From contig NZ_LPXN01000068.1 in the NCBI RefSeq assembly GCF_001618175.1, positions 1-51,726 of the forward strand: 51,726 bases of DNA, read 5' to 3'. A model generated the notes under the pieces. That model searched no databases, was not told the DNA's origin, and saw only the letters and a program-made list of their open reading frames with translations. The DNA comes from Oceanibaculum pacificum. GTDB taxonomy: Bacteria > Pseudomonadota > Alphaproteobacteria > Oceanibaculales > Oceanibaculaceae. Shown in pieces: positions 37,739 through 46,411 of this stretch (the first letter of the stretch is position 1; each line of letters starts with the position of its first letter). Made by a program: the position numbers and the translations under genes.

Positions 37739-38718
37739 TGGTCAGCGTCCGTCAGTTCGTTGAGCACGGCTATGAGCGTGCGGCGCAGCAGGGAAATCTT
37801 GAAGGCATTGTCCTTTTGCGGCCGGGCATCGGCCAGCAAGGCGTCCGCCGCTTGCGCGAAGAGGCCGGCGGAAGGCTGCCGGTCGTGCAGCATCGATTCC
37901 ACCGTCTCGTTGCGCCAGGGCTGCGGCGCGACGCCGCCGAAGGCGAGAGAGGCATGCGCGATCCGCCCTTCCTTCAGGGCGACCACGCCGGCCACCGACA
38001 CCAGGGCAAAGGCGTAGGAAGCCCGGTCGCGCACCTTGCGGTAGGTTTGCCGGCCGCCCTGCGGCGGTGGCAGGATGACGGCGGTGATGAGATCGCCCGG
38101 CGCGAGCACCGTTTCGATATGCGGCGTATCCCCCGGCAGCACATAGAACTGTGACAGCGGCAGCCGGCGGATTGCCCCCTCCGGCGCTTCGACTTCCACC
38201 TCGGCGTCTAGCGCGCGCAGCGCGACGGCCATGTCGCTGGGATGGGTGGCGATGCAGTGCACGCTGGCGCCGAAGATCGCATGGAGCCGCGTGGCCCCGC
38301 CGATGGCCTGGCAGCCGCTGCCCGGCGCGCGCTTGTTGCACGGCATCGCCGTATCGTAAAAATAATAGCAGCGCGTGCGCTGCAGCAGGTTGCCGCCGGT
38401 GGTGGCCTTGTTGCGCAGCTGCGCGCTGGCCCCGGCCAGCAGCGCTTCCGCCAGGACGGGATAGGAGTCGCAGACTTTTCGGTCGGCGGCGAGATCGCTG
38501 TTGCGCACCATAGCCCCGATCCGCAGGCCGCCCTCGGGCGTTTCGGAAATGGCGGCGAGATCGAGCCGGCTGATATCGACCAACCGATCGGGCGTGATGA
38601 TTTCCAACTTCATCAGATCGAGCAGGTTGGTGCCGCCCGCGATGAAGCTCGCACCGTCACGGCCAAGCCCCGTCGCCTCCGAGGGCGTGGCCGCACGGGA
38701 ATAGGCGAAAGGCGTCAT
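37735..38718 (-). CDS. paoB: aldehyde dehydrogenase FAD-binding subunit (PaoB-like)
   Basis: This 327-residue subunit binds FAD through the segment [16 protein letters not shown] near residue 25. It also has an insertion with [20 protein letters not shown] plus CQAIGG, then [17 protein letters not shown]. The extra cysteines match the [4Fe-4S] cluster found in E. coli PaoB and in some related periplasmic aldehyde oxidoreductases. It overlaps the genes on both sides by 4 bp, so the three subunits are made together. Confidence 0.9.
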   Translation of the reverse strand: MTPFAYSRAATPSEATGLGRDGASFIAGGTNLLDLMKLEIITPDRLVDISRLDLAAISETPEGGLRIGAMVRNSDLAADRKVCDSYPVLAEALLAGASAQLRNKATTGGNLLQRTRCYYFYDTAMPCNKRAPGSGCQAIGGATRLHAIFGASVHCIATHPSDMAVALRALDAEVEVEAPEGAIRRLPLSQFYVLPGDTPHIETVLAPGDLITAVILPPPQGGRQTYRKVRDRASYAFALVSVAGVVALKEGRIAHASLAFGGVAPQPWRNETVESMLHDRQPSAGLFAQAADALLADARPQKDNAFKISLLRRTLIAVLNELTDADQ

Positions 38719-39227
38719 GACTGTTCCTTTCCGGCCGCAACCTCAAGAATGGCGTCGATGATGTTGGGGTAGGCCGAGCAGCGGCACAGATTGCCGCTCA
38801 TCCGTTCGGAAATTTCCTCGACCGTCAACCCCGGCAACGATGCCACATTCTTGGTCGCATGACTTGCCCAGCCGGCGGCAATCTCGTCCAGCATCGCGGT
38901 CGCCGAACAGATTTGCCCCGGCGTGCAGTAGCCGCACTGGAAACCGTCATGCGCGATGAAGGCCTGCTGCAAGGCGGACAGATCGTCGGGGCCGCCGATG
39001 CCCTCGATCGTCACGATCTCGTCGCCGTCATGCATGCAGGCAAGGGTGAGGCATGAATTGATGCGCCGCCCGTTGACCAGAACCGTGCACGCACCGCACT
39101 GGCCATGATCGCAGCCTTTTTTCGTGCCCATCAGATGCAGATAATTACGGAGGGCATCGAGCAGCGTGGTTCTCGGATCTGCGTCAAGGCGCTGCGCTTG
39201 CCCATTGACCATGAGGTCAGTGTTCAT
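38715..39227 (-). CDS. paoA: aldehyde dehydrogenase iron-sulfur subunit (PaoA-like)
   Basis: The 170-residue small subunit carries two [2Fe-2S] clusters. The plant-ferredoxin-type site is [20 protein letters not shown], with the last ligand Cys soon after, and the second site is [10 protein letters not shown] plus [12 protein letters not shown]. coli PaoA has a Tat leader; here no twin-arginine signal is visible, so the enzyme may remain cytoplasmic. An AAGGA site lies 7-11 nt upstream of the ATG. It is the first gene of the minus-strand oxidation block. Confidence 0.92.
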   Translation of the reverse strand: MNTDLMVNGQAQRLDADPRTTLLDALRNYLHLMGTKKGCDHGQCGACTVLVNGRRINSCLTLACMHDGDEIVTIEGIGGPDDLSALQQAFIAHDGFQCGYCTPGQICSATAMLDEIAAGWASHATKNVASLPGLTVEEISERMSGNLCRCSAYPNIIDAILEVAAGKEQS

Positions 39228-39277
39228 CGGAATTCCTTGCTGGGTTGCTCAGTAGCCGATTTGGCGTCTAAACATGC

Positions 39278-39303
39278 AACCCTGGCGAGGCGGCAAAGGT
39301 TCC
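39278..39303 (-). promoter_or_regulatory. EcfG-type promoter candidate before paoABC
   Basis: On the minus strand GGAAC (39303-39299) is followed after 17 nt by GGTT (39281-39278), close to the GGAAC-N16/17-CGTT consensus. The predicted transcription start is about 40 nt before the paoA ATG. One mismatch in the -10 element. Confidence 0.45.
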
Positions 39304-39398
39304 GCATTCCCACTCCAAGAACGGGTCAAGTATGGGGATTGTCTCAACTCACTTGCTGGCGGTCGTATCCTGGTTGGTTTTATCCTTTTGATGCGGCC

Positions 39399-40133
39399 TT
39401 AACCGAAATAGCCGGAAAACAAGACCATGCCTGCAAAGCCAACCGCGAAGGCGGCGGTCGAAAACCGGCGGGGCGGCTGGGGCTTATCACCCTCCGGCAG
39501 CGTATCTTCCACTGTCGCCAGCAATAGCACGCCAACGACAAAGGCTAGCGCGGCGTTCTGCAGTGCCGGCTCTGCATCGCGCAGGAGCAAATAGCCCACC
39601 GCAGCACTGCCTAGCAACGGCGCCAGAAATGACACGGCGATCATTATCCGTGCCCGCCGCCGCACACCTTCGGCGCGGAATACGGCGATGCTGGCGAACC
39701 CAGCGGGCACATTCGCCACGACTTGGCTGAAAGCAAGCAGCAGCCCGAAATCGGTCGAAACCGCTACGCCAATGCCTGTCATCAGGCCATCGGTCATCAA
39801 ATCCGCCGCCGAGGCGATATAGACCATCCATGCGCTCGTGCTACCGCCACCGGCAAGCCAGCGGCCGATCCGCGCCGCGCGGGCCAACAGGATCGACAGC
39901 AGCCCGCCGCCAAGAAAGCAGGTTGCAACCTGCCAGGGGGGCGTGTCTTGCAAAATGCGCGGCATGAGCTCAACGCTGATTAAGGCGATCGCCACTCCGG
40001 CCGCTGCATGCATCGCCACCCCCACGATCCATTGCGGGGCGAAGGAGAATTCGGCAATTGATGTCCCAATCAGACTGCCCACACCCGGTAAAACCGCGAT
40101 GCCGAGTACTAAGAGAAATTCTGTCACCTGCAT
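39399..40133 (-). CDS. ZIP-like metal permease
   Basis: A 244-residue membrane protein with about eight hydrophobic segments. ZIP-family traits are visible: a His-rich segment early (AMHAAAGVAIALISVELMP) and paired segments resembling TM4 and TM5 (ASAADLMTDGLMTGIGVAVS and SQVVANVPAGFASIAVFRAE). The canonical HN-PEG motif is replaced by AADLMTDG, so metal preference and even transport activity are uncertain. It is divergent from the DMT transporter gene. Whether the neighbouring aldehyde or stress genes need the metal is unknown. Confidence 0.62.
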   Translation of the reverse strand: MQVTEFLLVLGIAVLPGVGSLIGTSIAEFSFAPQWIVGVAMHAAAGVAIALISVELMPRILQDTPPWQVATCFLGGGLLSILLARAARIGRWLAGGGSTSAWMVYIASAADLMTDGLMTGIGVAVSTDFGLLLAFSQVVANVPAGFASIAVFRAEGVRRRARIMIAVSFLAPLLGSAAVGYLLLRDAEPALQNAALAFVVGVLLLATVEDTLPEGDKPQPPRRFSTAAFAVGFAGMVLFSGYFG

Positions 40134-40139
40134 GCCGCC

Positions 40140-40164
40140 GGAACATTGCGGTAGAGCCGAAGTT
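40140..40164 (+). promoter_or_regulatory. weak EcfG-type promoter candidate before the DMT gene
   Basis: GGAAC (40140-40144), a 16-nt spacer and AGTT (40161-40164) lie just before the ATG at 40176. The start would leave almost no leader, so this is a weaker candidate. Confidence 0.25.
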
Positions 40165-40175
40165 CCCCCCTCACT

Positions 40176-41102
40176 ATGCCCATTAGCTCTATCCCTCGAA
40201 AATTCGGCCTGCAGGCCCGGTTGGCGCTTGGCATGGCAATGTTCGGCTCCGCCACGCCAATCAGTAAAATCGTCACTGAAGCAATGCCGGTCTTCGTCGG
40301 ATCAGGTTTGCGGGTCGCCATCGGGGCGCTGGCGCTTGCCCCCTTCGCCTTGCGCAGCCGCAATCAGATTCAGCAATTCAGCCGGCGAGATTGGCTCTTG
40401 GTCGTGCTGATCGCTTTGTTCGGCATGTTCGGCTTTTCCGCCTTGATGCTATACGGCATGAAGATGATCCCCGGCGTGGTCGGCGCCATTGTGATGAGCA
40501 CCACGCCCGCCGTCACCGCCGCCGCCTCCATGTTGTTCCTAGGCGACCGGCCGACCATTCGGAAAGTGGGCGCCATTACCCTCGCCGTGGCTGGCGTCCT
40601 AATACTGCAACTCGGCCAGGATCGTGGCGGCTCGGACTCCGATGGGGATCCGTTGCTGGGGGCGGCCTTGGTGTTCGGCGCGGTCTGCTGCGAGACGGCT
40701 TATACGCTGCTCGGCAAGAAAGTCTCGGAACACATCGACCCGGTCCTGGTCGCATTTCTGGCCGCCGCGCTGTCAGTCCCCTTCTTTCTGCCTTTCGCCC
40801 TATGGCAATGGCAGGACTTCTCGATTCCAGATGTTCCCGATTCTGCCTGGGTCGCGGTTGCATGGTATGGCGCCGGTACTTTGGCTATCGGCACCTGGCT
40901 CTGGTATACCGCCATTGCCCGCACCGAAGGCGCGGTGGCGGCCGCCTTCATGGGAGTGATGCCGGCCTCGGCTCTGATCTTCTCCTATATCTTGCTGGGG
41001 GAAACCTTCCAATGGCTGCATCTCGCCGGCTTCACGGTGGTGTTCACCGGCGTGCTATTGATGTCCTGGGAGCATGCCCACATGGCACAGCAACCCTCCT
41101 GA
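40176..41102 (+). CDS. EamA/DMT family transporter
   Basis: A 308-residue drug/metabolite transporter with about ten hydrophobic segments in two EamA repeats. Repeat signatures are the early GMAMFGSATPISKIVTEAM and the later EGAVAAAFMGVMPASALIF plus FSYILLGE. Members export amino acids, metabolites or toxic compounds; no substrate can be assigned. The gene is transcribed divergently from the ZIP-like permease, with 42 bp between them. Confidence 0.9.
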   Translation: MPISSIPRKFGLQARLALGMAMFGSATPISKIVTEAMPVFVGSGLRVAIGALALAPFALRSRNQIQQFSRRDWLLVVLIALFGMFGFSALMLYGMKMIPGVVGAIVMSTTPAVTAAASMLFLGDRPTIRKVGAITLAVAGVLILQLGQDRGGSDSDGDPLLGAALVFGAVCCETAYTLLGKKVSEHIDPVLVAFLAAALSVPFFLPFALWQWQDFSIPDVPDSAWVAVAWYGAGTLAIGTWLWYTAIARTEGAVAAAFMGVMPASALIFSYILLGETFQWLHLAGFTVVFTGVLLMSWEHAHMAQQPS

Positions 41103-41221
41103 CCACAGCTTTTCCGTACCTTACGGCACATTGACCGAAGCCAACTGTTGGGCCTCTAAGCCTATAGATGAAGCTGTTGTATTTTACGGCGTCGGCGATC
41201 CGCTTTAATGCCGTAGGTACT

Positions 41222-41854
41222 TCAGGGCTGTATCGCGTGAAGATTGCGCAATGAATTGAGATCAAGTCCATCCCGCCGGTGTTTGGCTGATGACGAGCCG
41301 CCGGCCTCTTGCCTGTAGCCCTGTCGACGGCGATGCTGGGGCAAACGGTATTCGAGAATGCGGGCGAGTGTTTCGCGGCCGCGACTTATGCGACTTTTGA
41401 TGGTGCCAACCTCACAACCGCAAATCTGCGCCGCTTCTTCATAGGGGACGCCCCAGGCCCCCACCAGCACGATCGCTTCCCGTTGGGTCGTCGGGAGTGC
41501 CTCCAGAGCCCGGCGCAGTTCCTTCGTCCGTATATTCCATTCTTGCGTCGCGCCCGAAGAAACAGTCACCGATGCGCAATCACTTCCGCCCGTAATCTCG
41601 CGATTTGCTCGATTGGCGTTGGTATAGAAGCTGTTGCGCATAATGGTGAACAACCAGGATTTCATGCTGGTGCCTGGCTGGAATTTGTCCAGATTGGCAA
41701 TCGCCTTCATCAGGGTTTCTTGCACGAGATCGTCGGCGCCAGGAGTTTGCCGCATGAGCATGCGGGCAAAAGCGCGTAGGGCGGGAATTAAAGGTTCGAT
41801 CTCGCTGCGAGTAGAACCGGCCACTGCCGAAGAGCGACGCGCATTATCATGCAT
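41222..41854 (-). CDS. ecfG: EcfG-type (ECF15) general stress response sigma factor
   Basis: A 210-residue ECF sigma factor of the EcfG kind, the sigma factor of the alphaproteobacterial general stress response. Region 2 has ADDLVQETLMKAIANLDKFQ and SWLFTIMRNSFYT. Region 4 has LPTTQREAIVLVGAWGVPYE then EAAQICGCEVGTIKSRISRG. EcfG normally ends soon after region 4, whereas this protein has about 40 additional basic, Gln/Arg-rich residues. Its anti-sigma partner would be the NepR-like protein encoded 183 bp upstream. No PhyR gene was found in the window, so the third component must be elsewhere. Confidence 0.85.
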   Translation of the reverse strand: MHDNARRSSAVAGSTRSEIEPLIPALRAFARMLMRQTPGADDLVQETLMKAIANLDKFQPGTSMKSWLFTIMRNSFYTNANRANREITGGSDCASVTVSSGATQEWNIRTKELRRALEALPTTQREAIVLVGAWGVPYEEAAQICGCEVGTIKSRISRGRETLARILEYRLPQHRRRQGYRQEAGGSSSAKHRRDGLDLNSLRNLHAIQP

Positions 41855-42036
41855 TGATCTCTCCTTTTATGAATCATTTAACCCTTTAACCCCCCAATTC
41901 TATGATATTACCACAAAGAAAAGCGTTGAAAATGCTCGTTACGCATCCGATTATATTTAATTTTATGCGCTTTTCGTCAATGTGAAATGGGGATTATTTA
42001 TTTAAAATTTCCCCCCTCTATAATCAACAAATAATC

Positions 42037-42231
42037 TTATGAATTCTTATTATTTCTTGACACCTTGCCCGAGTTTGGAATCCTAGTCTCGCGATCTTGT
42101 ATTGCCTTCTCAAGCTGGCGAACTAACGCCTCCATCTCCGGCGGGATATACTGTTCTATAGGATAAAGCTCTCTAAGAGCATCAGTAAGCCATTTATTCC
42201 ATTTTTCTTCCTGAGGTGATTTTGACGCCAT
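42037..42231 (-). CDS. NepR-like anti-sigma factor
   Basis: A 64-residue acidic/basic helical protein from the ATG at 42231, which has GGGAGG 8-13 nt upstream. The centre, TDALRELYPIEQYIPPEMEA then LVRQLEKAIQDRE, matches the two-helix pattern of NepR (Leu-rich first helix, a Pro-Pro turn, second helix ending in Leu-Glu-Lys). NepR holds EcfG inactive until phosphorylated PhyR draws it away. Identification is by pattern plus position just upstream of ecfG; sequence identity to characterised NepR is low, so this may be a paralogue. Confidence 0.65.
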   Translation of the reverse strand: MASKSPQEEKWNKWLTDALRELYPIEQYIPPEMEALVRQLEKAIQDRETRIPNSGKVSRNNKNS

Positions 42232-42387
42232 GACTATCCTCCCTTTCGGTAAAATAGGAGGCTGCACCTGCTCGTCTCCATCGAGTTAAAATTGTATTTC
42301 CTTTCACAAAGATAATCATCACCCAAAGACCGGAAGCCCAGTGAAGGAAACTGCACTTAAGCGGATAAGACATAAAATTCTGTTACA

Positions 42388-43611
42388 TTACTCTGCCAAT
42401 TGTTGCCTGAGCGCTTCGACATCGCCGGCCGAGATCGCTCCAGACGCGTTGTCCCAGCTGTTCCGAATATAGGTGGCGACGGCGGCGATCTGACTGTCGT
42501 CCAGCTTCCAACCGAAGGCCGGCATGCTGAGCGGCGTCGGACGCGCATTTGTCGGCACGCTGCGTGCACCCTCCAGAATGACCCGGATGACAGTGGTCGC
42601 GTCCGGGTTTCGGACCTTGCCGGAGCCGGCGAGTGGCGCGAAGAAACGCGGCACGCCGGAACCGTCGCTCGTGTGACAGGCGCTGCAATTATCAGCATAG
42701 ATCGACTGGCCCGCCGTCATGACCGCCTCATCCGGCGCATCCGGCTGGTCACGCGGCTCATCATCCAGACTCTTCAGGTACAGGGCGATAGCTTGCAAAT
42801 CTTTTTCGCACATATGCTGCGTGGAATAGGCGATCACCTCGGCCATGGAAGAGAAGGCGGCACTGTGCCGGTTACGTCCGGTCTGCAGGAACTCGACGAT
42901 ATCCTCGTGGCTCCAATCGGCCAAGCCGCCATTCTCGCCACCGCGTATATTGGGGGCGGACCAGTGTTCCAGCCGGCCGCCGCGCAGATCTCCGCTCTCC
43001 TTGTCGGCCCCCAGCAGATTCTTTTCGCTGTGGCAGCCGGCGCAATGGCCGGGGCCGTGCACCAGATATGCGCCCCGATTCCAGGCCTCGCTCTTCCCCG
43101 GGTCCGGCTCGAACGGTCCAGGGTCGAAGAACAGCATGTTCCAGCCCTTTACCGCGAGGCGAATGTTCAGCGGAAAGGGAAGGTCGTTTTCCGGCTTTTC
43201 CTTCTTCACCTGCGGCAAGGTCGACAAATAATCATAGATCGCATCCACCTCTTCGCGCGGCATGCGGGTGAAATGCGGGTAAGGAAAGGCGGGATAGAGC
43301 TGGGAACCGTCACGCGACCGCCCGTTATGCATCGCCTGCCAGAAATCCTCTCGTGTCCATTGGCCAAGGCCGGTTTCCCTCTCGAAAGTGATGTTCGGCG
43401 TATAGATGACGCCGAAAGGCGTCTCCATCGGCCGCGCGCCGGCGAAAGGTTCCTCGCCGCGCGCCGTATGACATGCCTGGCAATTGCCGGTGATGACGCC
43501 ATAGCGGCCGCGCTCAAGCTGAGCGAAAGAGGTATCCTGCGCCAGCGTCGCCGGGCTAGCGGCGACCGTCGCGGCGGCAAGGATCACGGAGGTGATGCCG
43601 AAGCCCCTCAT
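42388..43611 (-). CDS. triheme cytochrome c subunit of a membrane or periplasmic dehydrogenase
   Basis: A 407-residue exported protein with three CxxCH sites: CQACH (44-48), CAGCH (about 190) and CSACH (about 312). The signal peptide is MRGFGITSVILAAATVAASP with cleavage after ATLAQ or nearby. It matches the cytochrome subunit of gluconate 2-dehydrogenase and alcohol or fructose dehydrogenase complexes, which pass electrons to quinone or terminal oxidases. No C-terminal membrane anchor is obvious. The start overlaps the flavoprotein stop by 4 bp (ATGA), fixing the ATG at 43611. Confidence 0.92.
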   Translation of the reverse strand: MRGFGITSVILAAATVAASPATLAQDTSFAQLERGRYGVITGNCQACHTARGEEPFAGARPMETPFGVIYTPNITFERETGLGQWTREDFWQAMHNGRSRDGSQLYPAFPYPHFTRMPREEVDAIYDYLSTLPQVKKEKPENDLPFPLNIRLAVKGWNMLFFDPGPFEPDPGKSEAWNRGAYLVHGPGHCAGCHSEKNLLGADKESGDLRGGRLEHWSAPNIRGGENGGLADWSHEDIVEFLQTGRNRHSAAFSSMAEVIAYSTQHMCEKDLQAIALYLKSLDDEPRDQPDAPDEAVMTAGQSIYADNCSACHTSDGSGVPRFFAPLAGSGKVRNPDATTVIRVILEGARSVPTNARPTPLSMPAFGWKLDDSQIAAVATYIRNSWDNASGAISAGDVEALRQQLAE

Positions 43612-45368
43612 ATCCGCACCAACGGCCCCGGATCGCGCAGATAACGGGTCTTGATCGCCTCGGCGGCCCAATAGGTCAATGCAGCTACCGTGCCGGTGGG
43701 ATTGTAGCCGGCATTCTGCGGAAAAACGCCAGCCCCCATAACGAATAGGTTCGGCACCTCCCAGCTTTGCAGATAGCGGTTTACCACGCTGTTGGCGGGG
43801 TTGCTTCCCATGATGGTGCCGCCGGTATTGTGGGTGGTTTGGTAGGGCATGGAATCGTAGGGGCCTTGGCGCGGCTTCACGCGAATTTCCCGGCCGCCCA
43901 TCCGTTCGCCGATCCGCCGCGCCTGCTCGGTCAGGTGAGCCGTCATCGCCCGGTCATTGGCGGTGAAATCATAGGTCATCCGCATCAGCGGCCGCCCATG
44001 GACGTCCTTATAGGTCGGATCGAGATCGAGATGATTGGCGGCATGGGCCATCGAGGCCCCATGGGTGGAAATGCTGGTCGATTTCAGGAAATTCTCCGCT
44101 ACCGCCTTCTTCCAGGCGGAACCCCATTCCGGCGTGCCTTCAGGCGTGCGGTGGGTCTCGATCGGCCGGGCGTTGGTGGTCCAGCAGGCGATATAGCCGC
44201 CGCCGATGAAGCCCAGCCCCGCATGGTCGAAATTATCGCCGTTGAACTCGTCGATCATCATGCCCAGCGCGCCCGCCCCAGCGAACTGGTTGGTGAATTT
44301 ATCCTCATAGAAGACATCGACAGAGGATACGACCTGGTAGCAGTAATTCTTGCCCAGCAGCCCTTCGCCGGTGCGCGGATCATAAATCTCGCCAATGCCC
44401 GACAGCATCATCAGGCGGGTATTGTGGAGCTGATAGGCGCACAGGATGACGATCTGCGCCGGCTGCTCGTAGGTCTCCCCCTCAAGGTCGACATGCACAA
44501 CGCCGGTGGCGCGCCGACCGGTGCTGTCGCGGGTGATGTGCAGCACCTCGTTATGGGTCTTGAGCGTGAAGTTGGGGTGCTGCATCAGCACCGGCAGGAT
44601 CGTCGTTTGCGGGCTGGCCTTGGAATAGTTTCCGCAGCCGTATTTCTCGCAAAAACCGCAATAAGAACAGGGGCCGAGTTGCACTCCCAGAGGATTCACA
44701 TAGGGCCGGGACATGTTCGCCGAGGGGGCGGGATAGGGCCGATGCCCGAGGGCCTGCGCAGCTTCCGCGAAGCGATGCTGCGCGAAGGTCATCTCCATCG
44801 GCGGGTTCGGATAATTGCTCGAACGCCAGCCCTCGAACCGGTTACCGGACGCCTGGATGTCGCCATTCAGATTGCCTGCCACGCCACCGATGCCACACAG
44901 CTTCTCGAACCGGTCGAAATGGGGCTCCAACTCGTCGTAGGTGACGCCGTAATCCTGCACCGTCAGCCCGTCGGCAAGCGGCCCGTAGCGCTTGACATTA
45001 TGGCTGGCGGCCTCGAAGTCGCTGGGCAGGAAGCGATATGTCTGACCGTTCCAATGCACGCCGGCCCCGCCTACCCCTTCGCCAGGCAGGAACGACCCCC
45101 AGCGGCGCATCGGCAATGCCATCTGGCCGGTATTGTTGCGAAAGGTCAGGGTCTCGCGCGCATTATCCTGGAACATCTCCTTACGCCAATAGAAGCGCAA
45201 CTCGTCCGGCGCGACTGTGGGTGGGAAATGGGTGGGCGTGTCGCGCCAGCCGCCGCGTTCCAGCGCCAGCACACGCAAGCCGGCCTGCGTCAATTCCTGC
45301 GCCAGGATGGCGGCGGTCCAGCCGAATCCGACCAGCACGACATCGGTTTCCGGTAGCTTGCGGGGCAT
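43608..45368 (-). CDS. GMC flavoprotein dehydrogenase, gluconate 2-dehydrogenase large subunit type
   Basis: A 586-residue FAD-binding GMC oxidoreductase of the gluconate/fructose dehydrogenase group. The FAD site VGFGWTAAILAQEL (13-26) is near the N-terminus, and the segment with GPCSYCGFCEKYGCG is a cysteine-rich loop that carries an iron-sulfur centre in FAD glucose dehydrogenase relatives; the C-terminal GMC block contains HNTGGTIMGSNPANSVVN. The substrate could be gluconate, a keto-gluconate, a sugar or an alcohol. The ATG at 45368 has GGAAGGA 8-14 nt upstream. It lies 34 bp after the small-subunit stop and overlaps the cytochrome gene. Confidence 0.9.
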   Translation of the reverse strand: MPRKLPETDVVLVGFGWTAAILAQELTQAGLRVLALERGGWRDTPTHFPPTVAPDELRFYWRKEMFQDNARETLTFRNNTGQMALPMRRWGSFLPGEGVGGAGVHWNGQTYRFLPSDFEAASHNVKRYGPLADGLTVQDYGVTYDELEPHFDRFEKLCGIGGVAGNLNGDIQASGNRFEGWRSSNYPNPPMEMTFAQHRFAEAAQALGHRPYPAPSANMSRPYVNPLGVQLGPCSYCGFCEKYGCGNYSKASPQTTILPVLMQHPNFTLKTHNEVLHITRDSTGRRATGVVHVDLEGETYEQPAQIVILCAYQLHNTRLMMLSGIGEIYDPRTGEGLLGKNYCYQVVSSVDVFYEDKFTNQFAGAGALGMMIDEFNGDNFDHAGLGFIGGGYIACWTTNARPIETHRTPEGTPEWGSAWKKAVAENFLKSTSISTHGASMAHAANHLDLDPTYKDVHGRPLMRMTYDFTANDRAMTAHLTEQARRIGERMGGREIRVKPRQGPYDSMPYQTTHNTGGTIMGSNPANSVVNRYLQSWEVPNLFVMGAGVFPQNAGYNPTGTVAALTYWAAEAIKTRYLRDPGPLVRI

Positions 45369-45402
45369 GCTTGCTTCCTTCCGTTTCGTGGCTTTTAAAG
45401 AC

Positions 45403-46209
45403 TTAATCGACGCGCCACTGCGGGCCACCCATCAACCCGACCGGCTCCAGCCTGACAGGCGCGCCATTGTGATCGAGCACGTCGCGGTAATCGTATCGGG
45501 CTCCAGGAAAGCCGACGAGCTTCCAGCCGACCATGTCCCGATTGCCGCCATACAGCGGATCGCAGAAGAAGCCCTCGATGGTGTTCTCCCAGAGCAGACC
45601 GAAAAAGGTCTCGGCGGAAACGCCTTCCAGCGACAGATCGCCGGCTTCCATCTGTCGCAGCAGTTCATCCTGCGCCTCGGTCTCCAGCTCCGCATACAAG
45701 CGGCCACCGAAGGTTGCGCGGCAAAACGCGTCCAGCGACGCCAGCGCGCGACGGTACAGTTGCGCAGGCGCATGTTCCGATTGGTACCCCTGGCCGGGGA
45801 TTCCGTCCCGAAACGGCGCTTGCATGTACCAACGGTCGCCCCGGCCGAAGAAGCCGGCCAGCTGCCGATCGATGAAGGTCGTGACGCCGGCTTCTGGTGC
45901 GCCGGGTCCGTACTCGTCACTAGGGATCAGCCTGCCCGTGAGGGCATCAAGGCAGTGCTTTTCCGCCGCAGTTAGAAAATGTTGGCCCACAAGGGACTGT
46001 GGCGTGGAGGTTTGCGCAGGCGACCAAGGTAGGCCCGCGATAGTCCGCGCGAAGGCGGGGCTGGCGAGCATGGTGCCCACGAACAATCCGGAAAATAGAA
46101 GTCCTCGCCGGGATAGTCCCGCCCCCCTCCGGGGCGGGCGATCGATGTGCGGCGAAGGACGATTAGGAAAGGTCGGCATGGGCCTGCCTTTGCTATCGGT
46201 TGGCGGCAT
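45403..46209 (-). CDS. gluconate 2-dehydrogenase subunit 3 family, Tat-exported
   Basis: The small subunit that helps the partner flavoprotein cross by Tat. The chosen ATG at 46209 gives 268 residues with a long leader containing GLSRRGLLFSGLFVGTMLAS (twin arginine) and a cleavage site after SPAFA. Downstream segments FLTAAEKHCLDALTGRLIPS and FFGLLWENTIEGFFCDPLYG are typical of gluconate dehydrogenase gamma subunits. The alternative ATG at 46179 cannot be ruled out. Transcription probably begins at the EcfG-type promoter just upstream, which rules out the ATG at 46239. Confidence 0.88.
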   Translation of the reverse strand: MPPTDSKGRPMPTFPNRPSPHIDRPPRRGAGLSRRGLLFSGLFVGTMLASPAFARTIAGLPWSPAQTSTPQSLVGQHFLTAAEKHCLDALTGRLIPSDEYGPGAPEAGVTTFIDRQLAGFFGRGDRWYMQAPFRDGIPGQGYQSEHAPAQLYRRALASLDAFCRATFGGRLYAELETEAQDELLRQMEAGDLSLEGVSAETFFGLLWENTIEGFFCDPLYGGNRDMVGWKLVGFPGARYDYRDVLDHNGAPVRLEPVGLMGGPQWRVD

Positions 46210-46231
46210 CAGCCTTGGGAACTGTGGGCGC

Positions 46232-46256
46232 AACCGCACGCCGATGCTTATGTTCC
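46232..46256 (-). promoter_or_regulatory. EcfG-type promoter candidate for the GMC dehydrogenase operon
   Basis: On the minus strand GGAAC (46256-46252), 16 nt, then GGTT (46235-46232). The predicted start near 46225 is just upstream of the small-subunit ATG at 46209. It faces a second copy of the same architecture at 46412, so both divergent genes are likely under the same sigma factor. Confidence 0.55.
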
Positions 46257-46411
46257 GTTAATTCTGGTGTTCATGCTTTCGGCTTTTGTGAGCGGCCGGC
46301 GTAAAAATGATCGGCATCCGCCGCCCATCGTTGGCTTCAGACGAGCGATACTCGATCTGGTGCGATCGATCCCCCACTACCCATGTTCCGTCTCAGCGAT
46401 GATAGGTGCAC

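Noticed and set aside
36530-38017. 495-residue plus-strand frame over paoC/paoB
   Set aside because: It runs antisense to two conserved enzyme subunits and has no domain.
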